A stretch of 64,000 nucleotides of DNA, from positions 194,484,407 through 194,548,406 of the forward strand of contig OZ023262.1 of the NCBI GenBank assembly GCA_964006375.1, read 5' to 3'. Origin of the DNA: Tillus elongatus. Its lineage: Eukaryota > Arthropoda > Insecta > Coleoptera > Cleridae. Positions 36,713 through 53,955 of this stretch are shown piece after piece. The first letter of the stretch is position 1, and each line of letters begins with the position of its first letter. The position numbers were made by a program, and so were the translations under genes. The notes beneath the pieces are model-generated. The model saw nothing but the letters and a program-made list of their open reading frames with translations. It had not been told where the DNA came from and searched no databases.

Positions 36713-36804
<92 letters not shown>
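36713..36804. repeat. (AT)n microsatellite
   Basis: 92-bp AT tract, the third within 600 bp. Confidence 0.97.
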
Positions 36805-36805
<1 letters not shown>

Positions 36806-37565
36806 CTCCAATAATTGAAAAGAGTGAAGTAGTGTAAATTAAGCACAGTTACTTTTTGTCACATTATCATTTTATACTTAGCGAAGATAATATGAAATTT
36901 GATATTGCAATATAAAAGTTCATCATCAGACCAACTAAATATAAACAAGTCGTAATAACCACAGAAAAAATTAAAGTTTTACAATTTCACTTATTGAGTC
37001 TTCGCAGAAAAATATGTTGAATTAGTTAAACAAATATTGCATAAAATATGCAGTAATGTTAAATTTAATAAAACGGACGAATTTTAATTTCAGAGTAAGT
37101 TGGATAAAAATTATTACGAAAAATGTTCGTTTCAATTTGAAAATTCACCTACCTGTCAAAACTGCTTCCTAATTATTCAGCATTGAGGTGGCGTTTCTCT
37201 AATTTTCTTTAAGAGAAGGATGTTAGAAAGTTACTAAGCAGATAAAACTAACCATTGAATACTGAAATGTATGAGCGCAAAGTTTTTAGCGGTGTAATAA
37301 TTTTTAACGTCAGTCTGCATCAGGCCACAAAAGTTTATGCAGACTGAACTAGGAAATGCAATTACTGAAATTAGTTTACGAGGACTTCCTGCATGTCTAT
37401 GATGCATTCAAGATATGTACCATCGGATGTGGGCTTCCGCAAATTCGCACCACGGTATTAGTTTGAATATTCAGGGATATGTATAATATAGCTTGGAAAT
37501 TATATGTAAATCAGATGAATGAATTTATTCGACCACACATAACAAATGCAGAATGTACGAACTAA
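36805..37565. other. unassigned AT-rich DNA
   Basis: No gene or element recognised. Confidence 0.4.
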
Positions 37566-37566
37566 A

Positions 37567-37760
37567 AAAAAAGTCTGGACACAGCAGGTGCGTAGTGAAT
37601 TTTCAAAAAAATATTTTCAATTGCAAATGTCTTTCTTTAATGAAATCAGGCATCAAATTTGATTGATACTCATACTTTCATGTCACAAGCTGTTTTAAAT
37701 AAGAACGTGTCCTAAGTTTGTCACTTAGTTTCATTTGATATTTGTAAAGACAATTGATCA
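37567..37760 (+). repeat. Rep1 5' end, truncated
   Basis: AGTCTGGACACAGCAGGTGCG...GTGAATTTTCA and the following 'caaatgtctttctttaatgaaatcaggcatcaaatttg' match the first ~100 bp of Rep1, then similarity is lost. Confidence 0.65.
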
Positions 37761-37784
37761 ACAGTTATGTATTATGTAAATAAT

Positions 37785-38055
37785 AGTTTTTTTAAACTTT
37801 AGCGTCGGTCAATTTCCGCGACTATGGCCAATTACCAACGCCAGGGAGCAGTTTCACCCCACTATCTTGGAAGTTTTCCGAACCCTTGCTTTTCTGTAAG
37901 GAGGGTAGGGATCTTTAACGTGCCCAACATCGCATGGACACGACACCGACGGCTTTACGCCCCCTCCGAAGGAAGAACGTGTAGACATTCAACTTATTCA
38001 AATACAATGCCAGAACCTCGGTTGATGTTAATTTATTACAGTTTGTACTGAAAAA
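37785..38055 (-). mobile_element. SINE copy lacking the tRNA head
   Basis: The minus strand carries the SINE body from 'gttgatgttctggcattgtatttga'-like sequence to CGCGGAAATTGACCGACGC and a short A-rich tail. The tRNA-related head is missing (5' truncated). Confidence 0.8.
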
Positions 38056-38470
38056 GTACCATTTTAAAACCAAAGTTAATTTTTAAATTTTAGTAACCTT
38101 ATTCCAAAATTCGCTAGATAATCATACTGTAATGTGATTGGTTATTAGAATTGAATAAAGACCAGAAGAAAAAAATTATAAAATTGATCCTTCCAGATCT
38201 TTAGGTATAGGGGGTATTATACAAAAGTTAGAGAAGGCGACATGCCCTTGATTTCTGAAACACAAAATTCAACCATTATTTGAGAACCTCTTGTATACGG
38301 CAACTCTTATTTTTTTCGAGGAGTAATATAAACGTCTCTCAATGCTTTATTTTTATGGCACTTCGTCATCTATTGGTAAAAACGCGCGATCATAATCCTT
38401 GATGTGTGCCAAAAACATTTAAATGTTGCAAAACAGTTGTGATAACTAAAAAACGTTGAACAATATCAAA
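38056..38470. other. unassigned AT-rich DNA
   Basis: No gene or element recognised. Confidence 0.4.
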
Positions 38471-39503
<1,033 letters not shown>

Positions 39504-40160
39504 AGTTTTTACCAAAAGATAGTGGAGTTCCATGACAACGACACACGTCGAGAAAGGTTTTCGTTTATCATTTGACAAGAAAATCGAGAGGCCATATACA
39601 GGCGCTCTCAAATATAATCTGAATTTAAAAAAATTCAATATGTCCTAACAAAATTTTGTTAAATGAAACGGCGTCTTTTTTTGTTTCCCTGTTAACATTT
39701 TTGTATACCACTCCTTATACCTAAAGTCTCTAGTTTTGTAGATACTTACATCTATAATCGCATACCATGACTCATGTAGTGATCAGTTTTAAAGAAACAC
39801 TTCTCAAATTTATATTCAATTGTAATACCCGATCAGATTATGTAATTATTTAGCGAATTTTTGAAAAAAAATGGATAATATAAATAACTTTCATACACAA
39901 AGGGTAAAGAATAATTAATGTAACAGAATTGTCTATGTTTACATTTCCAAAATCTATAAATAGTTGATAAATTGTTTTCACAAATGTCAAATGGAAGTTC
40001 AAAGTGATAAACTTAAATAACGCTGTTATTTCTAACAGCTCACGATATAAAACTATGAGTATTTTACCCCCATATATTTTCCATTAATTGAAGATTGCAA
40101 CCTGTGATGAGCACTGACAAGCACACTTGAAGAACCCAAATCACATAACATTAAAAGAAA
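39504..40160. other. unassigned AT-rich DNA
   Basis: No recognised gene. 'AAACACTTCTCAAATTTATA' and neighbouring sequence have no second copy that I can see. Confidence 0.4.
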
Positions 40161-40203
40161 CCTGACGATGGTTTCGCTAACCAAGTTAGCGTCATCAGGG
40201 GAT
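40161..40203 (-). ncRNA. hammerhead-ribozyme-like motif
   Basis: On the minus strand: CTGATGA (40198-40192), stem GCTAAC-ttg-GTTAGC, GAAAC (40175-40171), a short closing stem and GTC. It is nearly the same core as 33996-34036 with a different loop, which suggests a shared Penelope/retrozyme-type source. Confidence 0.4.
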
Positions 40204-40332
40204 TAATAATTATAAATATCTTATATCCACACATCTATTTATATCCATCTGCAGGTAGTCGGTCACTAACTATTTAGGGAGGTTCAACAACACCAAAAAT
40301 TAACATATTTCGTTTGGCGGAAATATCTGATT

Positions 40333-40337
<5 letters not shown>

Positions 40338-40415
<78 letters not shown>
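40338..40415. repeat. (AT)n microsatellite
   Basis: 78-bp AT tract adjoining a TTTA repeat (40416-40450). Confidence 0.97.
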
Positions 40416-42073
<1,658 letters not shown>

Positions 42074-42075
<2 letters not shown>

Positions 42076-42158
42076 TTAGAGTGGTGGTTTCCTTTCGATG
42101 GCATCTTTAACACACTTTAGAATTTGATGTCCATAGAAAGGACACCACCACTCTAAGC
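42074..42158. repeat. 23-bp imperfect inverted repeat
   Basis: GCTTAGAGTGGTGGTTTCC (from 42074) is matched in reverse by GGACACCACCACTCTAAGC (to 42158), with 39 bp between the arms. It lies at the upstream edge of the readable Penelope sequence. Confidence 0.7.
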
Positions 42159-42659
42159 AACATACTGAATGACACAAAATTAATGTCACTGTCAATCCAA
42201 ATATGGCTATTGTCATATCCATTTATTTTCCAAAACATACTTTCCTCTTTTTAATTAAAGTTTATTTGTCCTGTGTTTATTCCATTGAATTATTGCCTCA
42301 ATGCATCCATTGTATTATTATTAAACGCATAAATGACAAAAAGTGTCAACTGATAAAGCTAGTTGTTTAGTACTTAGGTTTAAGAGCTACGTACAGGTCC
42401 GTAATATGAATTTTCTTGATTAAGGTCGAAAGAAATACTAAAATTATACTAAACCACAAGTGTGACACATCGCTGAATTTGGAATAAAAACGGCTTTCAG
42501 AATATGATGAAATGAGTGCCGTATTTTAAAAAAATGGATGATAGTCCCGCAAAGATGAAACGTCGGATTCAAAAATTAGCAATGCTACGTTAAAGAAAAT
42601 GAAAAGTTGCCGTAAAGAAGTGTCATCGGTATAGGTGTAGGTCCACCATTAAGGCCAGA
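42159..42659. other. unassigned AT-rich DNA
   Basis: No gene or element recognised. Confidence 0.4.
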
Positions 42660-43566
42660 AAAAATACGTGCTGAAATTGAATCAAAACTTCCACATAGCT
42701 GTGATAATTTACTCTCCTCAGAAAGACATATTAATAAAATGAATTTAGGGTCCGTGACTCGACCAAAAAGAAAATCTTCGTATTCCTGTACACATAAAAT
42801 TCGACATCGTTATATTCCTCGAGTTTATACAAAGAAATGCCAGTTTTCACTGAATCACCCTTCAGTTATCCCCTACCCCCTAAATCAATCTCACCCCTAA
42901 AGCAATCTCACCCAAAAACAATTCGGTGCGTTCCTTTCTTGGGTGCCAACTGGATACCAAATTTGAAGATGATATCTCAATTTGATCGAAAGTTATTACG
43001 CCCACTAACAGACAGACGTACAGGCCGACTGACAGACCAAAAGATGTTCGTTCCTGAATCAAGTTGTCTATATGTTTTGAGACTTTTTACGCTGTTTTAG
43101 AAAAAAATTTGAAATTTTTGTCAGCGATAATCCACCCCCATACATTCAGCCACCAATTTAATTTTTGCACAGAATACCAGATGTTTGATGAAATTGAAAA
43201 TCTACTAATAAACAAACCCTAAAACATCTTATTACTCGAGTTTTAACGAAAATAAATCTCAATTTTCACCAAATCACGCCCTATTCATCTCCTACCCCCT
43301 GGAGCGCTTTCACCCAAAAACAATCCGAAGCGTTAGTTTGTCGTGTTCTAACTTTAAACCAAATTTGAAGACGTTATCTCCATTCGTTTTAAAGTTATCT
43401 GGACTACAAACAGACAGACATACAGACCGACAGATAAAAAAAATGTCGTTTCCAAATCATGTTTTCTATATGTTTTGAAACCTTTTACGACGTTTAAGAG
43501 AAAAGAAATTTTTGAAATTTTTGTCTCCGCTTCGATACTTCCACACATATTGACGATGTGGAAGTA
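42660..43566 (+). repeat. Rep2 copy d, full two-module form
   Basis: Module 1 (42660-43200) runs from TTCCACATAGCTGTG to 'caccaatttaatttt'. Module 2 (43205-43566) repeats the 'ttactcgagttttaacg...cacccaaaaacaat...cagacagacatacagacc' order. It ends with the hairpin TACTTCCACA / TGTGGAAGTA (43536-43566), whose arm repeats the TTCCACATAG motif at the 5' end. No protein encoded. Confidence 0.75.
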
Positions 43567-43764
43567 GTAATATGTAAAATCAAAAAAATAAATTTTTCAA
43601 AACATCTCAAAAACCAAAAAAAATCGGAGATGTCTAACCGCCATTTTGTTGGGCTTTTGAGTGCGCAACTTTCCTCCCACTTAACCGAGTCTGTATCTGC
43701 TACCGTTTTGGGGATCCCCATAGTAGCCTCCTTATCTTGGACACACTGTATATACATATAAAAA

Positions 43765-43888
43765 ATGGAAACCCACCCCGAATATGTATTCTAGGGAGCT
43801 TAGTTCGCGCTCATTAGAAGAAATATTTTCAAAATTAAAAATCTGAGACCTCCTCTTTAGTGTATTTTTTTAAAGAAAATCCACTAAT
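43765..43888 (+). repeat. Rep1 3' end only
   Basis: 'accccgaatatgtattctaggg', 'tagttcgcgctcattagaagaaat' and 'gagacctcctctttagtg' with a decayed hairpin to 43888. A run 'tatatacatataaaa' takes the place of the AT tract. Confidence 0.7.
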
Positions 43889-44427
43889 ACAATACGCAAG
43901 CTCTGAAAATAATCAATATACGATACTAATCATTAAATTCAAAGAGAATATGTCATGCTTATATTATAATATTAGAACCGTAAACTAGATTAATCTGAAA
44001 ACACAGTCATTCACAGCCAACTACAAAATTAATTTACAAAAACAGATAAACAACTGACAATGATAAAGGAATGTCAATCAGATGTACATACAACGCAGAA
44101 GGGTAGAAATCCATCATTGTCACTAAGATGTCTATTATTTCACAAAATCAATTTCCTGTATGCCCAACAGAATTTATTAGTGAGTGAGATAAATGAGGTG
44201 ATAAACAACGTCAGCCTGTAGGAGTAATAATGATAAAATATTATACTAATTACACGGGAATGAGCAGCGTAATGTAGTGTACAGGTACAATCACCTGCAG
44301 GGTTGATTTGTAATTGATATATCATTGATAGAAATTATAGAGTGGGGAACAGCCAAATGGAATAAATTCAGTATCGCAATTATTGTGGATATTCATCAAC
44401 AATCCCGAAACAAGAGATTCAAAAAGC
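43889..44427. other. unassigned AT-rich DNA
   Basis: No gene recognised. 'gtggggaacagccaaatggaataaattcagtatcgcaa' (44341-44380) recurs near 36310-36350, so a further low-copy repeat is present. Confidence 0.45.
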
Positions 44428-45270
<843 letters not shown>

Positions 45271-45489
45271 AAATGACATCCTGAAACGTGAAAACTTTTA
45301 CCCATAGATTCAACCCACTTCAAGTGACAGTTGCAACACCCAAATTCTTAAATAGGATGTAGGGGCTTATGAGACCTCATTTGAAATATTATCCATTCAA
45401 AAATGCTACGGCTTTAAAATTTATTACAAAAATTAACAATACAAAAAAGAAATTCATCTAACTAACTTCGCTAGAACGCACTAAAAAAT

Positions 45490-46801
45490 AATGTTGCAAA
45501 TTGAATCGTAACTTCCACATAGCGGTGATAATTTATTCTTTTCAGAAAGACATTCTCATATAATGAATTTAGGGCCCATGATTTGACCGCAAAGAAAATA
45601 TTTGTATTCCTGTACCCGCAAACTTTTGACACGTTATACTACTCAAGTTTTACTGAAAAAACTCCAATTTTCACCAAATCAACCCTTATTTATCCCCTAC
45701 CCCCTGAAGCGATCTTACCCAAAAACAATTCTAAGCGTTCCTCGGTCGGGTGCTAACTGAGTACCAAATTTAAACATGATATCTCAATTCGTTCGAAAGT
45801 TGTTGCGCCTATTAACAGACGTACATGCCGACAGACCGCCAGACGGACAAAAATTTTCGTTCCAGAATCTAGTTTTCTATATGTTTTGAGACCTTTTACG
45901 ACGTTTTAGCAGAAAAAAATTCGAAATTTTTGTCAACAATATTCCACTCACATACATTCAACCCCGAATTTAATTTCAGCACAGAACACCAGATGTTTGA
46001 TGAAATGAAAAGTTTTCTACTAAATAAACCCCAAACCGTTATATATTCTTTTCCTCGGGGCTCGTCCGCGGCCTTGCCGCCCCGATAGCACTGCAACCTT
46101 TGGTTGATTGTGCATGCCCTTAGTATTACTCCACCCATTCCAAAATGACTATGCCTTGAACTAGTCTGCACAGCGATTGGTAGGGTGACGTTTTATATTG
46201 CCCTGTCTTCAGTCTAGACTGACCGTAGATCAGTTGTCTTTTGCGGTCCAGAGCTTTACATTCGCACAAGATGTGCTGCGCTGATTAACCCCCCCCCCCC
46301 CCCCACGCCGCAGAGTGCATGCGAGGTCTCCCTTGAACCGCCCCATTTTATGCAGGTGTTTCTTGACGGCCATGTGTCCCGTCAAGAGACCTGTTATGTT
46401 TCTGAACTGTCCTCTGCTAAGATTTAGCAGCTCCACAGCTCTCTTTTAACTGGGTTTGTCAATTATTACTCGAGTCTTAACGAAAAAATGTCAATTTTCA
46501 CCAAGTCACCTCCCATTCATCCTCTAGCCCTAGCCCCTATAGCGATTTCACCCAAAAACAATCAGAACCGTCTATTTGTCGAGTGCTAACTGTATACCAA
46601 ATTTGAAGACGATATCTCAATTCGTTCTAAAGTTATCATGGCTACGAACAGACAGACATACGGACCGACAGACCAAAAAAATTTCCGTCCCAATTCATGT
46701 TTTCTATATGTTTTGATACTTTTTACGAGGTTTAAGCGAAAAAAAAATGTTGAATTTTTTGTCACCGATGCGATACTTCCATCAGTGACGACGTGGGAGT
46801 A
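45490..46801 (+). repeat. Rep2 copy e, interrupted by a LINE 3' end
   Basis: Module 1 at 45490-46045 and module 2 at 46466-46801, ending in a weak hairpin (TACTTCC...GGGAGTA, 46774-46801). A LOA-type LINE fragment sits between them near 'cgttatat|tactcgag'. Before it, 45271-45489 is unassigned. Confidence 0.75.
46046..46465 (-). mobile_element. 5'-truncated copy of the LOA-like LINE
   Basis: The minus strand matches the last ~420 bp of the complete element: the ORF2 end with LLNLSRGQFRNITGLLTGHM and VKKHLHKMGRF, the 3' UTR 'gcggcaaggccgcggacgag', and a short A-rich end. The CCHC region is spoiled by a 16-bp C run (46290-46305). Compared with 13480-13885 it has scattered substitutions, so it is an older insertion. 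Confidence 0.88.
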
Positions 46802-47162
46802 ATTAATAACTAATCGCGTTTCATTATTGATAACGAGAAATCAGGCACAAACAATTGCACCAATCTCTTTTGGCGGAATCAGTTACAAAGAGGGCAAAAA
46901 AAGTTATCAACATTCCTCATAGTTGACAAAGTTTGTTTTGTTACAAGCGCCTAAGCATCCGGATGTCAGTAGTTGTCAGTTGTTAACTGCAATTCAGAAA
47001 GATGATTGATGCTAAGAAAGGAATATAATGAACGAGCAGAAAATCTTTGGGAACGACGAAAAAATCTAAGAAAATGCCCTTAGGTGCATACAAAGCATGC
47101 CACATATGATCCAGGCAGTCATTGTTACAAGAGGTAATGTGACAAAATAATGAAAACGTTAA
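46802..47162. other. unassigned AT-rich DNA
   Basis: No gene or element recognised. Confidence 0.4.
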
Positions 47163-49413
<2,251 letters not shown>

Positions 49414-49556
49414 ACATTTTTCAATTCTTATCAATAAGTTACATAGGAACTGTCTTTAATCTGTTGCTATTCTCATAAATAAATAGTCTTATAATAACTA
49501 CTATGCTGTTTTTCAATTACCCGTGTTACCCTCATTAGCCCGGATAATCGAGAGCA

Positions 49557-49559
<3 letters not shown>

Positions 49560-49637
<78 letters not shown>
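49560..49637. repeat. (AT)n microsatellite, transposon insertion site
   Basis: 78-bp AT tract. The adjacent DD41D element begins at its last TA. Confidence 0.97.
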
Positions 49638-49640
<3 letters not shown>

Positions 49641-49884
49641 GGTGGTGATAATAACCCTTATATTTTAAATACGGAACATGGGTCGAGTGTTACATCATTT
49701 GAAAGCTCTTTCTTTTCTGAATTCAGCACACTAATTTTTTTGGTTTTATCAACTCGTTTAAAAATTATTCACAGTTGGAATTGCAAAAACGTATTTCATT
49801 CATTGTGGTAAGAAATGCATTAGTTAGTCAATTTTTCGTTAAAAAAAAACTAAAAAACAAAACCAAACGTTCAAAAATGTTTAT

Positions 49885-50995
49885 TCAGTTAAGAAAGTGT
49901 TCAAATTGTTGACCACCAGCTTCCATACAAAAGTACAAATTTTGTTCAAAACGAGCTCTGACATTCTGGAGCATTTGTGGAGTTATTAGACGTCATTCTT
50001 TAACAATGCGTCGTCGTAATTCTTCCAGAGTCTCCGGTTCTGTTGCAAAAATTCTACTCCTTTAGACTTATTTCTATAGGGCCATTTAAAAATGGCCCTA
50101 TAGAAATAAGTCTAAAGGAGTTAAATCCGGTGATCTAGGAGGCCACTCAATAGCACTTCTACGCCCAATCCATTTCTGTTGAAACTCTCTGTTCAAAAAC
50201 TCCCCAGCACGCTGTGAAAAATGCGCAGGAGCTCCATCTTGTTGAAACACGAATTGATTTTCTTGATAGCGATCATCATTTTCAACAATGTCAATTAGTA
50301 GAGGGTAAACGATATCTTCTAGTAACTCCAAATACGTTTCGCCCTTCAAATTGCCATCGAGAAAAATTGGTCCGATTAAACGGTCTCGAAAAATTCCAGT
50401 CCAGACACTCAATTTCTGTGGAGTTTGAGTGTGGACTTCGTGCAAATTTCTTGGATTATTATCTTCCCAATAACGACAATTATGACGATTAACTGTACAG
50501 TTTAATAAAAATGTACATTCGCCTGGAAAACAGATATTGAACAGAAAGTTCCCGTTGTCAGCTATTTGTGCAGTCATAACTTCACAAAACTCCAGCCGCC
50601 GATCAAAATCATCTTCATTCAGTTGTTGTACAAGATGAATTATATACGGGTGAAATTTATGATGCTTCAATATTCGCTGAATAGTTCTTCTTTTGATGTT
50701 TGAAACAGTGGCCAATTTTCTCGTGCTCAAAGTTGGGTCTGCAGCAGTTTGTCCTAAAACTTCAATCTCAGTAGTCCCATTTCTAACCGGAAATTCACGT
50801 TCAGGGTCCCGTTTTTTGTTGACTACTGAACCACTTTGTCGAAGCTTTGCAACCAACTCCAAAATGTATTTTCTGTTAACATGTCTGTTCGAATGTCGTT
50901 CATTAAACCAATTTGCGGTACGGTTGGCAGAGTCATCGTTTTTTTTTTTTAAAAAGAGTAATTATTTCAACTCTGTCTTCTACAGAATACACCAT
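49885..50995 (-). pseudogene. DD41D mariner-type transposase, broken
   Basis: ATG at 50995 (MVYSVEDRVEIITLF). A 12-base A run (50942-50953 region) shifts the frame, after which it runs NRTANWFNERHSN...LELVAKLRQSG (DNA-binding region). LSTRKLATVSNIKRRTIQRI, VNRHNCRYWEDNNP, FVFQQDGAPAHF (second Asp) and EWPPRSPDLTPLD (third Asp) follow; 41 residues separate the last two, as in DD41D (rosa-type) elements. The first catalytic site reads FPGE where FTDE or FSDE is usual, so Asp is lost. After LDLFL a TAG stands where Trp (WGHLK) is expected. A 32-bp foldback follows, and the C-terminal ETLEELRRRIVKE...NLYFCMEAGGQQFEHFLN is recognisable to a stop at 49885. Not functional. Confidence 0.88.
50056..50121. 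repeat. perfect 32-bp palindrome inside the transposase
   Basis: Arms 50056-50087 and 50090-50121 are exact reverse complements with a 2-nt AA loop. The right arm is the genuine coding DNA for TPLDLFL*GHLK and the left arm is an inverted second copy of it. It is absent from the corresponding place in the other two DD41D copies. Confidence 0.95.
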
Positions 50996-51431
50996 TGTCA
51001 AATTAATTTTCGGTAGTACTATCAAGTATCACACCCACCGACAAACTGAAATAATAAACCGCATTTCTTTCATTCCGATAATAAATGTTCTGATAGTCAA
51101 TTTTTTGTTTAGAAACCAACAAAACATTGACTATCAGCACATTTCTTATCGGAATGAGTGAAATGCGTTTTTGCATCTTCAACTGCGAATAATTTTTAGA
51201 CGAGTTGATAAAACCTCCAAAAAAATGAGTGTGCTGAATTCAGAAAAAAAAGAGCTTTTAAATGATGTAACACTCGACCCATGTTCCCTATTTAAAATAT
51301 AAGGGTTGTTATCACCACCCTTAAGGGGTTGATGTGACAAACTTGAGTTTTATGTCAAAACATGTCCCCCTCAATATTAAAATTAACGTGTTTCTTAAAA
51401 AAAATTATCTGGACGCAAATCGGTATGCGCC

Positions 51432-51436
<5 letters not shown>

Positions 51437-51502
<66 letters not shown>
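51437..51502. repeat. (AT)n microsatellite
   Basis: 66-bp AT tract 115 bp beyond the right end of DD41D element 1. Confidence 0.97.
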
Positions 51503-51504
<2 letters not shown>

Positions 51505-52317
51505 AAAATGCAACTTACTTATTTTAGACTATCGATTTCGTCTTCAAACTTTAGTTTCCAAAGCTTCACTTCATGTTTCTCATTTTAGTCTAACTATGTT
51601 TACCATCATGTTCTCACAAAACCTCCGAAGTTTTAACAACCGCCTTCAATTATCTGTTTACTTTCTCTACGTTTGTGATATGCCAAGTCCAAGTTGAACA
51701 AACCAGAACAATGATTAGGCTAAGAGCAACACTCATCCTTTGCCATGTAATTAATAATATAATGAAATTTTTCGCGTTGTTATTTGTTAATATTTCTTTT
51801 GTTACCCACAAAAAATGGGAAAATACATGAATATGAAAAAATCTTGAAATTAAATCGGTCGTGAACTTGCTGACGGCCCTTTTAGTATTGTGTTACTAAA
51901 GAAAACTCCCTCGGCTTATATTTTCCAGCACAATAAATATTTTCTGAACATATTTCGTCCACTTATTCTTTGTTGAACCTTCTCTAATAGTTTGCATTGA
52001 AATCGAAGCGGTTGCTAAATATATTCATACTGGGTATATTTTAGTGTCATCCAACCTTCAACTGGCATGATAAATAAGTGAAAAAGCTGTTAACAAAAAC
52101 GGCATAGGTAGATCGGGCATGTTTAATCTGAAAATTATGTTTAGGGGAAACACAACACAAAGCGGTTCAAGGTATAATTTCCAAAATTTAGGATATCAAA
52201 TAATATAAAGCAAAAAATAATTTGTTATCTGGTTTCTAGGCACAAGCTCCACCTTTAATCTTTCCAAACTACAACATAGGTCATATGATACATTTTTCAA
52301 GCTATATTTTAATGCAT
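51503..52317. other. unassigned AT-rich DNA
   Basis: No gene or element recognised. Confidence 0.4.
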
Positions 52318-52395
52318 TTTCTTAGAAAAAAATAACCATTGGGGAGATCCTGCTATTTTAATTTTGAAAAACTGTCATCAAATGAGCGTGAACTA

Positions 52396-52465
<70 letters not shown>
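52318..52465 (-). repeat. Rep1 3' end plus (AT)n
   Basis: 'TTCTTAGAAAAAAATAACC' (half hairpin), 'ggggagatcctgctatttt' and 'caaatgagcgtgaactag' lead directly into (AT)n 52396-52463. Confidence 0.7.
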
Positions 52466-52467
<2 letters not shown>

Positions 52468-53044
52468 CACTCCTCATTCAAGAAATTCAAAAATGGCGAA
52501 GAACACGTCACAAAACAAGATCCAAAAGCTTATATCCCTAGGTAACCAATTAAGGCCTACACTATACAATTAAACAACAGCACAAAATCAAAGTACCACA
52601 AACATTGAAACTTAACTAAGCCGAAAAAACTAATGTTCAGATGCACATAGAGATGCACAAGATTATAATGATATAAAAACACAAAGATATAAACAAGGAC
52701 TGTATAAATAAGAACTTTATAAATAAAACCTTAGAGAGTATAAATTTGAAATATAAATAATATGTGCAACCGTACAAATAAAAACTTATGTGTGCATTGT
52801 AAACTTCAATCCTTGTATAAAAAACACTACGGTTTAAGTCCCGATTTAAAGTTTCGATCATTCATGACATTTATTCCCTGTTATGTGTATGTGGTTCTAG
52901 ATCTTTGCTATTGGGAATCTTCCCCTTTCTTGGACCATTGTGAGCTGAGGTTGTTCCTGTGAAATCAGTTTGCGGTTCCTTGTTTGGTAGCTATGTAGTA
53001 AGGGAGTTTCAAAGAATTCTCTGCCCTTTCTCACAAACACCCCA
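52466..53044. other. unassigned DNA
   Basis: No gene recognised. The short frames have no visible domain. Confidence 0.4.
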
Positions 53045-53955
53045 CAGCTTTAGGTCCTACTTTGTTTCCTCTCCCCATCAATGACCTCCTCTTTAGCACA
53101 TCCAACCCAGTTCATAGTGTCTCTGTGGATCTCCAAAAAATATTAGACTGGGGAAGTAGAAATCTTGTACAATTCAACTCCACCAAACCTCAGTCTTGCT
53201 TTCTATCTCATAAGAGATACACCAGCCGTAGACCCATCACAATGAACAACCAAGTTATTCAAAGTAATGAGTCCTTTTCACTTGTTGGCATTTCTGTGGA
53301 TCGAAATCTAAATTGGCACCAACATGCCACATCAATTACAGAAGCGGCTGCTAAGAAATTAGGTTTCCTCTTCCGGGCTCGCAAATACTTTTCACCAGCT
53401 AATCTCTATACCTTATATACTTCACAAATAAGTCCAAACCTCGAATACTGCTCCAACATCTGGGGTGCTACTGCCGCTTCTACTCTCGCTATCCTGGACT
53501 CCATTCAGAGGAGAGCTATAAGTCTCATCGGTTACCCTACCCTCACCCAAAGGCTGCCCATCCCTTGCCCACCGACGTGCCGTTGGTGACCTCTCTCTCT
53601 CTCTCTCTCTCTTTTATAGATATGTGCACGGGCACTGCTCAGAGGAGCTTTTTTCCATAGTTTCTCCACCTGCTGCCCCAACAGATCTACCAGGGGAACA
53701 GAGCGAATGCACCCTTTTACTGCCCAGGTCACCAGACAAAAAACATCTTGTTATGCCCGCTCTTTTGTGCCGAGGACTTCAAAGTTGTGGAACTCCTTGT
53801 CGGCACATGTTTTTCCTTCTACTCAGAACCTTCAAACCTTCAAGTCCAGAATTAGCCAGTTGCCTCTTTCCTCCTTATCGACACCCACGGTACGATAGTA
53901 TTTAGTCTGTGAGCCCTCCTGGTGTGCCGTTGTAATAAAAATAAATAAATAAACA
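53045..53955 (+). pseudogene. LINE-2 copy D, C-terminal half and 3' end
   Basis: It starts in 'LGPTLFPLPINDLLFSTSNPVHS', then skips the catalytic-box region (deletion) to VSVDLQKILDWGSRNLVQFN. LVGISVDRNLNWHQHATSIT, AAAKKLGFLFRARKYFSPAN, LEYCSNIWGATAASTLAILD and QRRAISLIGYPTLTQRLPIP follow. A (CT)n run (53592-53614) interrupts it. The C terminus reads SFVPRTSKLWNSLSAHVFPS and ends near 53900. The 3' end is 'gtaataaaaataaataaataaac', so the tail is an AAATA-type repeat. RT catalysis is lost. Confidence 0.8.

Larger units (their letters stand above)
49638..51321 (-). mobile_element. DD41D mariner-type element 1 with ~200-bp TIRs
   Basis: 1.68 kb. Outer ends CAGGGTGGTGATAATAACCC (left) and, reverse-complemented, AGGGTGGTGATAACAACCC (right). 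Similarity continues inward for ~200 bp ('gggtcgagtgttacatcatttgaaagctc', 'gaattcagcacact', 'ttatcaactcgt.taaaaattattc'). TA occurs at both outer borders (49636-49637, 51322-51323). It encodes a broken transposase on the minus strand. 51060-51167 contains an extra inverted duplication of the inner right TIR. Confidence 0.88.
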
